Shown here: positions 1-5,066 of the stretch, piece by piece
Numbering within the stretch: the stretch's first letter is position 1
Layout of the letters: each line of letters opens with the position of its first letter
NCBI GenBank assembly: GCA_937871985.1
Contig: CALMPB010000009.1
Coordinates: forward strand, 1-5,066
Length of the DNA stretch: 5,066 nucleotides
Reading direction: 5' to 3'
Source of the DNA: an uncultured Burkholderiaceae bacterium
GTDB lineage: Bacteria > Pseudomonadota > Gammaproteobacteria > Burkholderiales > Burkholderiaceae
Translations under genes and position numbers: made by a program
The notes under the pieces: generated by a model
What the model was told of the DNA's origin: nothing
The model's input: the letters and a program-made list of their open reading frames with translations, nothing else
Databases searched by the model: none

Positions 1-413
1 CAAACCACGCAGGCGAAATATGGCGCCAACCCGCTGCGCTCCAGCAGGGGCAGGGTGAATTCGGCGGGTTTGTTGGTGACCACGGCCAGCTTCAAGCCCA
101 TGCGCGCGAAGGTCCGCAGCCCTTGTTCGACCCCCCGATACAGGACGGCGCGCTGGCCGTTGAAACGATGGTAGTGCCGGCGGAACAGCGCTTGCGCGCG
201 TTCCTGCAAGGCCGGATCGCCGCTTTGCTCCTGGCTGGCCAGCACCGAGGCAATAAGGGCTTTCGTGCCTTTGCCCACCAGCGAGGCCACGGTTTCCTGC
301 GGAAGCGGCGCAAGGCCCAGGTCGGCGAGCATGGCGTTGGTGGCGTCGGCCAGGTCGGGAATGGTGTCGAGCAGGGTGCCGTCCAGGTCCAGCAATACAG
401 CGGTATATGGCAT
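1..413 (-). CDS. gph: Phosphoglycolate phosphatase, HAD superfamily (3' part missing)
   Basis: The N-terminal 137 residues of a HAD-family hydrolase are present; the gene runs off the left edge. Visible features are HAD motif I, LLDLDGTLLDT at residues 7-17, with nucleophile Asp9 and acid/base Asp11. An alpha-helical cap follows, containing the family-typical VGKGTKALI (46-54). Motif II lies in LAVVTNKP (109-116), with Thr113 as the phosphate-binding residue. The motif III lysine and the motif IV acidic pair would lie beyond the edge. Known members hydrolyse 2-phosphoglycolate, formed by RuBisCO oxygenation or DNA 3'-end repair, to glycolate in the cytosol, using Mg2+. About 60% of a usual 220-230 residue protein is here. 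The ATG is preceded by only a weak AAGAA-like ribosome site. It begins 15 bp after the rpe stop on the same strand, so the two are almost certainly co-transcribed. Other HAD phosphatases share these motifs, but the cap motif and the rpe neighbour favour Gph. Confidence 0.92.
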   Translation of the reverse strand, partial: MPYTAVLLDLDGTLLDTIPDLADATNAMLADLGLAPLPQETVASLVGKGTKALIASVLASQEQSGDPALQERAQALFRRHYHRFNGQRAVLYRGVEQGLRTFARMGLKLAVVTNKPAEFTLPLLERSGLAPYFACVV

Positions 414-428
414 GTTCTTGGCGGGTCG

Positions 429-1130
429 TCAGACGGAAATGGTTTCGCCCTTGATGATTTCGGCGCGCATGGCGGCAATGACTTCCTTGTAGTCCTCCTG
501 GCCGAAAATGGCCGACCCGGCGACGAAGGTGTCGGCGCCGGCGGCGCGGATGGCGGCGATATTGCCGACCTTGACACCGCCGTCGACTTCCAGCGCAATG
601 GGCTGGCCGCCCTGTTCCTGCCAGGCCTGGATCTTGCGGCGGGCCTGGGTCAGCTTGGCCAGCGTGGCCGGAATGAAGCTTTGGCCGCCGAACCCTGGGT
701 TGACCGACATCAGCAGCACCACGTCGAGCTTGTCCATGACGTAGTCCATCCATTCGAGCGAGGTGGCCGGGTTGAAAACCAGGCCGGCCTTGCAGCCGTG
801 TTCCTTGATGAGGCCCAGCGTGCGGTCGGGGTGGCGGGAGGCCTCGGGGTGGAAAGTGATGATGTTGGCGCCGGCCTTGGCAAATTGCGGGATAATGGCG
901 TCGACGGGTTCGACCATGAGGTGCACGTCGATGGGCGCATCGGTGTGCGGGCGCAGGGCTTCGCACACCATGGGGCCGATGGTCAGGTTGGGCACGTAGT
1001 GGTTGTCCATGACATCGAAATGGATCCAGTCGGCTCCGGCCGCGACGACATTGCGGACTTCCTCGCCCAGGCGGGCGAAATCGGCGGAAAGCAGGCTGGG
1101 GGCGATGCGTGTGATGGGTGTCGTGCTCAT
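429..1130 (-). CDS. rpe: Ribulose-phosphate 3-epimerase
   Basis: A complete 233-residue cytosolic TIM-barrel enzyme that interconverts D-ribulose 5-phosphate and D-xylulose 5-phosphate in the pentose phosphate pathway. Family motifs appear in order: [17 protein letters not shown] (9-25), [19 protein letters not shown] (35-53), DVHLMVEPV (68-76), [12 protein letters not shown] (141-152), ALEVDGGV (179-186) and FVAGSAIFG (202-210). The metal ligands His37, Asp39, His70 and Asp183 are all present, and Asp39 and Asp183 are the expected catalytic acids. The GG/GS pairs near residues 184-185 and 205-206 are the phosphate-binding region. Length is normal for the family. I chose the ATG at 1128-1130: the frame stays open to a TTG at 1172, but that adds 14 residues unlike the family. 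No strong ribosome site precedes the ATG. It heads a minus-strand unit with gph and lies back-to-back with apaG. All active-site residues are intact, so it should be functional. Confidence 0.97.
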   Translation of the reverse strand: MSTTPITRIAPSLLSADFARLGEEVRNVVAAGADWIHFDVMDNHYVPNLTIGPMVCEALRPHTDAPIDVHLMVEPVDAIIPQFAKAGANIITFHPEASRHPDRTLGLIKEHGCKAGLVFNPATSLEWMDYVMDKLDVVLLMSVNPGFGGQSFIPATLAKLTQARRKIQAWQEQGGQPIALEVDGGVKVGNIAAIRAAGADTFVAGSAIFGQEDYKEVIAAMRAEIIKGETISV

Positions 1131-1164
1131 GGGCGTAAACTGGATCCGTGTGCAAAAAAGAAAC

Positions 1165-1178
1165 TGGCGCAAGCGCCA
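1165..1178 (-). repeat. Perfect inverted repeat in the rpe leader, followed by a T-run
   Basis: TGGCGC, a 2-nt spacer, then GCGCCA form a perfect 6-bp inverted repeat. Read on the minus strand towards rpe, it is followed by G, TTT, C and then six Ts (1163 down to 1154), the outline of a weak intrinsic terminator. No minus-strand gene lies upstream for it to terminate, so it would be a leader attenuator, an operator or chance. With only two unpaired bases, the RNA loop would have to open the innermost pair. Confidence 0.5.
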
Positions 1179-1206
1179 TTATTGCAGGTTAGGCTTGATT
1201 TTCCAT
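1178..1206 (-). promoter_or_regulatory. Putative rpe-gph promoter
   Basis: On the minus strand an AATAAT -10 hexamer (1178-1183) is preceded by TG plus one base, giving an extended -10. A weak -35, ATGGAA (complement of 1201-1206, three matches to TTGACA), sits 17 bp upstream. Transcription would start near 1171, about 40 nt before the rpe ATG. The inverted repeat at 1165-1178 abuts the -10. This call comes from inspection only. Confidence 0.35.
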
Positions 1207-1225
1207 TTTTGCGGGCCGCTAAAAT
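1195..1225 (+). promoter_or_regulatory. Putative apaG operon promoter
   Basis: TTGATT (1195-1200, four matches to the -35 consensus) and TAAAAT (1220-1225, five matches to the -10 consensus) are separated by 19 bp, longer than the ideal 17. Transcription would start near 1232, leaving a leader of about 15 nt before apaG. The stretch is markedly more AT-rich than its surroundings. Its -35 lies next to that proposed for rpe. Confidence 0.35.
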
Positions 1226-1246
1226 CGTTTTATCGGGAATTTTTAC

Positions 1247-1621
1247 ATGAAGCCTTACGACCTGTCCGTTATCGTGACGCCGCAATACCTGCCCGAACAG
1301 TCCGACCCCAACGAACAGCAGTTCGTATTCGCCTACACGGTTCGAATCACCAATAACGGCGCGCATCCGGCCCAGGTCATCAGCCGCCACTGGGTCATCA
1401 CCGACGGCCGACAGAACGTGCAGGAAGTGCGCGGCCTGGGCGTGGTGGGGCAGCAGCCCTTGCTGAATCCGGGCGAAACATTTGAATACACAAGTGGCTG
1501 TCCTTTACCAACACCCATAGGCACCATGCGCGGCACTTACCATTGCGTGGGTGATAATGGCATTCCGTTCGAGGTGCCCATCGACGAGTTCGTCCTGGCC
1601 ATGCCGCGCACCTTGCATTGA
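1247..1621 (+). CDS. apaG: ApaG protein (DUF525 family)
   Basis: A complete 124-residue protein matching the usual ApaG length of about 125. The family fold is a fibronectin-III-like beta sandwich, and F-box proteins carry a related domain. Visible motifs are ISRHWVITDG (45-54), the Gly-rich GLGVVG (63-68) often discussed as pyrophosphate-binding-like, QQPLLNPGETFEYTSGCPLP (69-88), which is the family hallmark, and GTMRGTY (92-98). No signal peptide or membrane segment is seen, so it is cytosolic. The molecular function is not settled: the name comes from co-occurrence with the diadenosine tetraphosphatase gene apaH and with ksgA in enterics, a context absent here. CGGGAA (1234-1239) is the likely ribosome site, 7 nt before the ATG. 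It is first in the plus-strand run, 19 bp ahead of mltA and divergent from rpe. Family assignment is very secure; biological role is not. Confidence 0.96.
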   Translation: MKPYDLSVIVTPQYLPEQSDPNEQQFVFAYTVRITNNGAHPAQVISRHWVITDGRQNVQEVRGLGVVGQQPLLNPGETFEYTSGCPLPTPIGTMRGTYHCVGDNGIPFEVPIDEFVLAMPRTLH

Positions 1622-1640
1622 ATCGATTTCCCCTTTACCG

Positions 1641-2936
1641 ATGTCCATGAAGAAACTATTGCTTTCGTCCGCGCTGCTGGCGCTTCTGGCCGCGTGCAGC
1701 ACGGTGCCGCCCGAATCCGGCGTAGCGCCGCCGGCGCCCTCCGTGGGACAGGCTGAAAATCTGGTCGAACAGCCCCTGCGCGTTCCCGACCTGGGCTCCA
1801 TGCGGGACACCAAGCCCCGTGTCCTGGCCGGAAAGTTCCAGCAAACCAGCTGGTCGGCCTTGCCGGGCTGGCAGTCCGACGATCTGCATCTGGTCTGGAA
1901 AGCATTTGTCAATAATTGCAAGGGCTTGATGCGGCCGGTATCGGGGTCGCTGGCCCTGCCGGCGCGCGCAACGCCGCGCGTCTGGCAGCCGGTTTGCGCT
2001 GCGGTGCTGCAGTCGGGCATTGCCGTCGGCAATCCCGACACCGCCCAGGTGCGCCAGTTCCTGCAGACGCATCTGCAGCCGTGGCGGCTTCTTGATCCCG
2101 CCGGGCACCCGGCGAAAAGCCTGGTGACGGGTTATTACGAGCCTTTGATCCACGCATCGCGCACTCGCCAGGGGGCTTATCAATGGCCCTTGTATGCCGC
2201 TCCGGCCGACCTGCTCACTGTGGATCTGGGGGCGGTGTACCCCGAGCTGGCCGGCAAGCGCGTACGGGGCAAGCTGGTCGGCAACCGTGTCGTGCCCTAC
2301 GACACCCGGGCCCAGATCGTCTCGTCGCCCACGCAGCCGCCCGTCATCGTCTGGGCCAACGACCCCGTCGACGCGTTCTTCCTGCAAATCCAGGGCTCGG
2401 GCCGCGCCGAGCTGCCCGGCGGCGAGGTCGTGCGCCTGGCGTATGCCGACCATAATGGCCGCCCTTATGCCTCCATCGGCAAATGGCTGGCCGACAAAGG
2501 CTTCATGCCGCTGTCGCAGGCGTCCATGCAGAACATCAAGGCCTGGGCCAAGAGCAATCCCGGCAGGGTTCAGGAAATGCTCAATGCCAACCCCGCCATG
2601 GTGTTCTTCCGCGAAGAGGACATCGTCGATCCGGAACTGGGTCCCAAGGGCGCCTACGGCCTTCCGCTCATCGGCGAGCGCTCCGTCGCCGTCGACACGA
2701 CGTTCGTGCCGCTGGGAGCGCCGTTGTTCCTGTCCACGCAATATCCGGCTTCGAAGAATCCGCTGCAGCGCCTGGTGTTTGCGCAGGATACCGGCGCCGC
2801 CATACGAGGCGCCGCGCGCACCGATTTCTATTGGGGCTTTGGCGACGACGCCGGCGCGCAGGCCGGCCGCATGAAGCAGCAAGGCGAAATGTGGGTGCTG
2901 TGGCCCAAGCAGGGCGGCGCGCCTTCAGCGAGATAA
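1641..2936 (+). CDS. mltA: Membrane-bound lytic murein transglycosylase A (lipoprotein)
   Basis: A 431-residue outer-membrane lipoprotein that cleaves the MurNAc-GlcNAc bond of peptidoglycan to give 1,6-anhydroMurNAc ends. The N-terminus has a basic KK, a Leu/Ala core and the lipobox LAAC with Cys19. Ser at +2 of the mature protein predicts sorting to the outer membrane. A Pro-rich linker (23-50) follows. The MltA domain includes TGYYEP (163-168), VWANDPVDAFFLQIQGSGR (237-255), YADHNGRPYASIG (268-280) and VFFRE (321-325). The C-terminal 3D domain carries VDTTFVPLGAPLF (351-363), AQDTGAAIRG (381-390) and RTDFYWGFG (393-401), giving Asp352, Asp383 and Asp395. By comparison with the E. coli enzyme, Asp395 is the catalytic acid (Asp308 there). 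It is longer than E. coli MltA (365), mainly outside the core. Translation could begin at the ATG at 1641 or at 1647, two codons on. Neither has a clear ribosome site, so coupling to apaG, 19 bp upstream, is possible. The frame stays open further upstream into apaG, but that loses the signal peptide. Confidence 0.95.
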   Translation: MSMKKLLLSSALLALLAACSTVPPESGVAPPAPSVGQAENLVEQPLRVPDLGSMRDTKPRVLAGKFQQTSWSALPGWQSDDLHLVWKAFVNNCKGLMRPVSGSLALPARATPRVWQPVCAAVLQSGIAVGNPDTAQVRQFLQTHLQPWRLLDPAGHPAKSLVTGYYEPLIHASRTRQGAYQWPLYAAPADLLTVDLGAVYPELAGKRVRGKLVGNRVVPYDTRAQIVSSPTQPPVIVWANDPVDAFFLQIQGSGRAELPGGEVVRLAYADHNGRPYASIGKWLADKGFMPLSQASMQNIKAWAKSNPGRVQEMLNANPAMVFFREEDIVDPELGPKGAYGLPLIGERSVAVDTTFVPLGAPLFLSTQYPASKNPLQRLVFAQDTGAAIRGAARTDFYWGFGDDAGAQAGRMKQQGEMWVLWPKQGGAPSAR

Positions 2937-2938
2937 GG
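2935..2938 (+). promoter_or_regulatory. Ribosome binding site of the ubiH-like gene
   Basis: AAGG lies 6 nt before the ATG at 2945 and overlaps the last two bases of the mltA stop codon. This fixes the start inside a frame that stays open 462 bp further upstream across mltA, and it suggests translational coupling between the two genes. Confidence 0.6.
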
Positions 2939-2944
2939 CCCAGT

Positions 2945-4123
2945 ATGAGTATGTCTACCGAAAACATCGTCGTATGCGGAACCGGTATCGTCGGCCTGGC
3001 TACGGCGCTGGGGCTGACCAAGGCGGGGCTGCGGGTAACGCTGCTGGGCCCCAATGTGCCGGTGCCGCCGGCGGTTCCGGGCCAATACTGCCCGCGCGTT
3101 TACGCCATATCGCCGGCCAGCCAGTGTTTTCTGGAGCATCTGGGCGTATGGGGCATGTTGGACGCCGCGCGGGTGACGCCGGTGGAAGCCATGGAAGTGT
3201 TCGGCGACGCAAGCGGGCAGGTGGCGCTGCGCGCCTGGCAGGCCGCCATGCCCACTCTGGCCTGGATCGTAGAGTCCAGCGAACTGGAACGCGTGTTGCG
3301 GCAGGCTGTGCAGGTTTTCGGCATCGCCTGGCAGGCCGAAAAGTTTCAGGGCCTGGAAGCCGGCGCGGTCGTGACCGACACGGGCAGGCGTGTTCCGGCC
3401 GGCCTGGTGGTGGGCGCCGACGGCGCGCACTCGCCGGTGCGCGCCGCCTCGGGCATCAGCCATGAGTCCAAGGCCTACCACGCCACCGGCCTGGTCGTGC
3501 ACCTTACCGCCGAGCTGCCTCATTTGAACGCCGCCTTGCAGTGGTTTACCACCGATGGCGTGCTGGCCCTGCTGCCCATGCCCGATACGGCGGACGGGCA
3601 CCAGGTTTCCATGGTGTGGTCCATGCCCCAGGCCCAGGCCGATGCGCTGCAGGCTTTGCCCGAGGCCGAACGCAACGCCGAGCTGGAGTTGCGCTTGCAG
3701 GAAGCCAGCCAGGGGCGATTGGGCAAATTGACGGTGCGCGGCGTTTTGGCCGGCTTCCCCCTGTTTCTGGAAAAGAGCGGCATGGTGGCGCCCGGCGTCG
3801 CGCTGGTGGGCGACGCGGCCCACCGCGTGCATCCCCTGGCCGGCCAGGGTTTGAACCTGGGGCTGGCGGATACCGAGCAACTGATCGACGTGATCCGCAG
3901 CCGCGAGCCTTTCCGGGCCGTGGGCGAGATGCGCGTCCTGAGCCGCTACCGGCGCGCGCGCGCCGAGCCGGTGCTGGCCATGCGCCTGGCTACCGACGGC
4001 CTGCACCGCTTGTTTGCCTCGCAGGCGGCGCCCGTCGCCTTGGCCCGCAACACCGGCATGCAGTTGGTCGACCGGTTGCCGTTCATCAAGCGGTTCCTGA
4101 TAAGCGGCGCATCGGGTGGCTGA
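2945..4123 (+). CDS. UbiH/UbiF/VisC/COQ6-family FAD-dependent hydroxylase
   Basis: A 392-residue class A flavoprotein monooxygenase, the usual length for the family that hydroxylates the ubiquinone ring using O2 and NAD(P)H. The N-terminal dinucleotide-binding motif is VCGTGIVGLATALGL (10-24; Gly12, Gly14, Gly17). The middle DG motif is VVGADGAHSPVR (155-166). The FAD-binding GD motif is ALVGDAAHRVHPLAGQGLNL (286-305), whose HPLAGQGLNLG portion is the ubiH-type signature. There is no signal peptide; members associate peripherally with the inner membrane. An oddity is that the second strand ends VTLLGP (31-36), with Gly35 where most members have a Glu that binds the FAD ribose. It starts 8 bp after mltA and overlaps no gene. 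A second in-frame ATG lies two codons in. The family is certain, but which ring carbon (C1, C5 or C6) it acts on cannot be read from the sequence, so I give no symbol. A role outside ubiquinone synthesis is possible. Confidence 0.9.
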   Translation: MSMSTENIVVCGTGIVGLATALGLTKAGLRVTLLGPNVPVPPAVPGQYCPRVYAISPASQCFLEHLGVWGMLDAARVTPVEAMEVFGDASGQVALRAWQAAMPTLAWIVESSELERVLRQAVQVFGIAWQAEKFQGLEAGAVVTDTGRRVPAGLVVGADGAHSPVRAASGISHESKAYHATGLVVHLTAELPHLNAALQWFTTDGVLALLPMPDTADGHQVSMVWSMPQAQADALQALPEAERNAELELRLQEASQGRLGKLTVRGVLAGFPLFLEKSGMVAPGVALVGDAAHRVHPLAGQGLNLGLADTEQLIDVIRSREPFRAVGEMRVLSRYRRARAEPVLAMRLATDGLHRLFASQAAPVALARNTGMQLVDRLPFIKRFLISGASGG

Positions 4124-4140
4124 TGCCATTCGGCCCGAAT

Positions 4141-4176
4141 TGGCCGCTTTCCGGCTCGTGGAGCCGTTGTGGGCCA
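4141..4176. repeat. Nested inverted repeat upstream of dsbC
   Basis: The inner pair is CGGCTC (4152-4157) and GAGCCG (4161-4166) around a GTG loop. The outer pair is TGGCC (4141-4145) and GGCCA (4172-4176), separated from the inner arms by 6 and 5 nt. Both pairs are perfect and centred on 4159. No T-run follows on either strand, so it is a poor intrinsic terminator. It may be a protein-binding site or a processing hairpin at the end of the apaG-mltA-ubiH-like transcript. Confidence 0.5.
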
Positions 4177-4183
4177 TAGCCTA

Positions 4184-4189
4184 TATAAT
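4184..4189 (+). promoter_or_regulatory. Putative dsbC promoter -10 box
   Basis: A perfect TATAAT stands in the AT-rich part of the ubiH-like/dsbC gap. No good -35 exists at 16-18 bp: that position is the right arm of the inverted repeat (4161-4166). There is no TGn extension. The start would be near 4196, leaving a leader of about 54 nt. A second, weaker TATTAT lies at 4215-4220. A weak -35 suggests low or activator-dependent expression. Confidence 0.5.
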
Positions 4190-4230
4190 CGTTCGACCCG
4201 CGATTTGGTTACTGTATTATTCAGACTTTC

Positions 4231-4248
4231 AGGTTTCAGAGGTTTCAT
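4231..4248 (+). repeat. Tandem 9-bp repeat across the dsbC ribosome site
   Basis: AGGTTTCAG (4231-4239) is followed directly by AGGTTTCAT (4240-4248), eight of nine positions identical. The junction makes AGAGG (4238-4242), the best Shine-Dalgarno match for dsbC, 7 nt before its ATG. It supports the ATG at 4250 over an upstream GTG at 4169 in the same frame. Confidence 0.6.
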
Positions 4249-4249
4249 T

Positions 4250-5065
4250 ATGGCTCGGCCGTTATCAGGTTTGATGTATTCGGTGTTGGCTGGCAGCGTG
4301 CTGGCTTTGGGAATGCTGGGGGCGGCCCGCGCCCAGGACGCCAAGGCTCCGGCGGCCGATGCCGCGCCGGCCATGTCGGTGGCGGGGCCCGCCGAGCAAG
4401 ACCAGCCCTCTTCGGCCGATGCGCTGGCCAAGGTCAAGGATGCGTTCGAACATCGCTTCGCCGGCATCCGGGTTACCGCGGTGCGGCCCACGCCGCTGGC
4501 CGGACTGTTCGAGGTGCAGGTGGACATGAATCTGATGTACACCGATGCGAACGCCGATTACGTGCTGCAAGGCTCGCTGATCGACGCGAAGGAGCGCGTG
4601 GACCTGACGGCCCAGCATCTGGCGAAGCTGTCGGAAGTGCCTTTCGATACGCTGCCGCTGGATATGGCGATCAAGCAGGTGAAGGGCAATGGCTCGCGCA
4701 AGATCGCCATGTTCGAAGATCCGAATTGCGGGTATTGCAAGCAGATGCACCGCACGCTCGAAAGCGTGGACAACATTACCGTCTACACCTTGCTGTACCC
4801 GATACTTGCCCCTGACTCCACGGATAAGGCGCGCAATATCTGGTGCGCGAAGGATAAGGCGGCCACCTGGCGTGATTGGATGGTCAATGCCAAAACACCG
4901 GCGCAAGCGCAATGCGATGCGCCTATCGACCAGCTATTGGCGCTGGGCCAGAAGCTGGGCGTGCGGGGCACGCCGACCATAATTTTCGCCGATGGCAGCC
5001 GGGTCGGCGGCGCAATGCCGCTGGATGCTTTCAACAAGAAGCTGGCCAGCGTAAAGGCGCCGTAG
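4250..5065 (+). CDS. dsbC: Thiol:disulfide interchange protein DsbC (periplasmic isomerase)
   Basis: A complete 271-residue periplasmic protein that reshuffles wrong disulfide bonds and is normally kept reduced by DsbD. The signal peptide has Arg3, a hydrophobic core (about 8-24) and an AxA site, cleavage expected after Ala28. An Ala/Pro-rich segment (31-57) follows, then the N-terminal dimerisation domain (about 58-125) and a linker helix. The thioredoxin-fold domain carries FEDPNCGYCKQMH (155-167), with the CGYC active site at Cys160 and Cys163. The cis-proline loop is RGTPTIIF (239-246), with Thr241-Pro242. A second Cys pair, 199 and 222, matches the structural disulfide of E. coli DsbC. 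E. coli DsbC is 236 residues; most of the extra length is the low-complexity segment after the signal. The start is set by AGAGG 7 nt upstream and by the signal peptide. CGYC and the dimerisation domain argue against DsbA; DsbG is less likely, as that family generally has CPYC. Confidence 0.95.
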   Translation: MARPLSGLMYSVLAGSVLALGMLGAARAQDAKAPAADAAPAMSVAGPAEQDQPSSADALAKVKDAFEHRFAGIRVTAVRPTPLAGLFEVQVDMNLMYTDANADYVLQGSLIDAKERVDLTAQHLAKLSEVPFDTLPLDMAIKQVKGNGSRKIAMFEDPNCGYCKQMHRTLESVDNITVYTLLYPILAPDSTDKARNIWCAKDKAATWRDWMVNAKTPAQAQCDAPIDQLLALGQKLGVRGTPTIIFADGSRVGGAMPLDAFNKKLASVKAP

Positions 5066-5066
5066 C

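Noticed and set aside
1131..1172. Extended rpe start at a TTG, adding 14 residues
   Set aside because: The extra residues run through the T-run and hairpin and are not family-like; the ATG at 1130 gives a normal-length epimerase.
1189..1206. Tiny minus-strand leader ORF (ATG GAA AAT CAA GCC TAA) upstream of rpe
   Set aside because: It has five codons, no regulatory codon pattern such as tandem Trp, no ribosome site, and lies upstream of the proposed rpe start site.
123..1250. Plus-strand open frame of 375 codons antisense to gph and rpe
   Set aside because: It lies wholly opposite two well-supported enzymes; its translation is Gly/Val/Asp-rich with no recognisable domain. It is a typical codon-phase shadow in GC-rich DNA.
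1656..2882. Minus-strand open frame of 408 codons opposite mltA
   Set aside because: The translation is Arg/Gly/Gln/His-rich without motifs, while the sense strand encodes a complete MltA with all three conserved aspartates.
2483..2944. Possible 154-residue N-terminal extension of the UbiH-like protein overlapping mltA
   Set aside because: The family begins a few residues before GxGxxG, matching the ATG at 2945 with AAGG ahead of it. The extension is an out-of-frame reading of mltA.
4152..4166. Intrinsic terminator after the UbiH-like gene
   Set aside because: The stem is good, but it is followed by TTGTGG on the plus strand and has no T-run on the minus strand, so I list it only as an inverted repeat.
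2828..4177. Minus-strand open frame of 449 codons opposite the UbiH-like gene
   Set aside because: It is longer than the real gene but has Gln/Gly/His-rich composition and no domain. The sense strand has three intact FAD motifs and a ribosome site.
4169..4249. Upstream GTG start for dsbC adding 27 residues
   Set aside because: It would bury the signal peptide behind a charged extension and translate across the likely promoter; the ATG at 4250 has AGAGG at proper spacing.

Overview
The window is ordinary chromosomal housekeeping DNA from a GC-rich betaproteobacterium. Protein style and gene order most resemble the Alcaligenaceae (Bordetella/Achromobacter and relatives). That placement rests on remembered synteny (gph-rpe / apaG-mltA-ubiH-like-dsbC), not on a search. 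I see no insertion sequence, phage gene, tRNA, rRNA, CRISPR array or sign of recent transfer.

Layout. Two transcription units diverge from a 116-bp intergenic region (1131-1246). The left unit is on the minus strand: rpe (ribulose-phosphate 3-epimerase, complete), then 15 bp downstream gph (phosphoglycolate phosphatase), which runs off the left edge. The right unit is on the plus strand: apaG, mltA (a lytic transglycosylase lipoprotein) and a UbiH/UbiF/VisC/COQ6-family flavin hydroxylase. These are tightly packed, with gaps of 19 and 8 bp, and look co-transcribed. After a 126-bp gap that holds a nested inverted repeat and a perfect TATAAT comes dsbC, a periplasmic disulfide isomerase. It probably has its own promoter, and its stop codon ends one base before the window does.

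How the genes fit together. rpe and gph both act in central sugar-phosphate metabolism: pentose phosphate interconversion and removal of 2-phosphoglycolate. The right-hand genes have no single pathway. MltA remodels murein at the outer membrane, the flavin hydroxylase probably serves ubiquinone synthesis, DsbC corrects disulfides in the periplasm, and ApaG is a small conserved protein of uncertain role. Envelope and respiratory housekeeping is the loose common theme.

No undescribed system is evident. The points worth a second look are regulatory: a terminator-like hairpin plus T-run in the rpe leader, back-to-back divergent promoters, and a nested palindrome in the -35 region of the putative dsbC promoter. 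One protein-level point is the lack of the usual acidic FAD-ribose ligand in the UbiH-like enzyme. All six genes are explained by known families; the many long antisense frames are GC-driven shadows.
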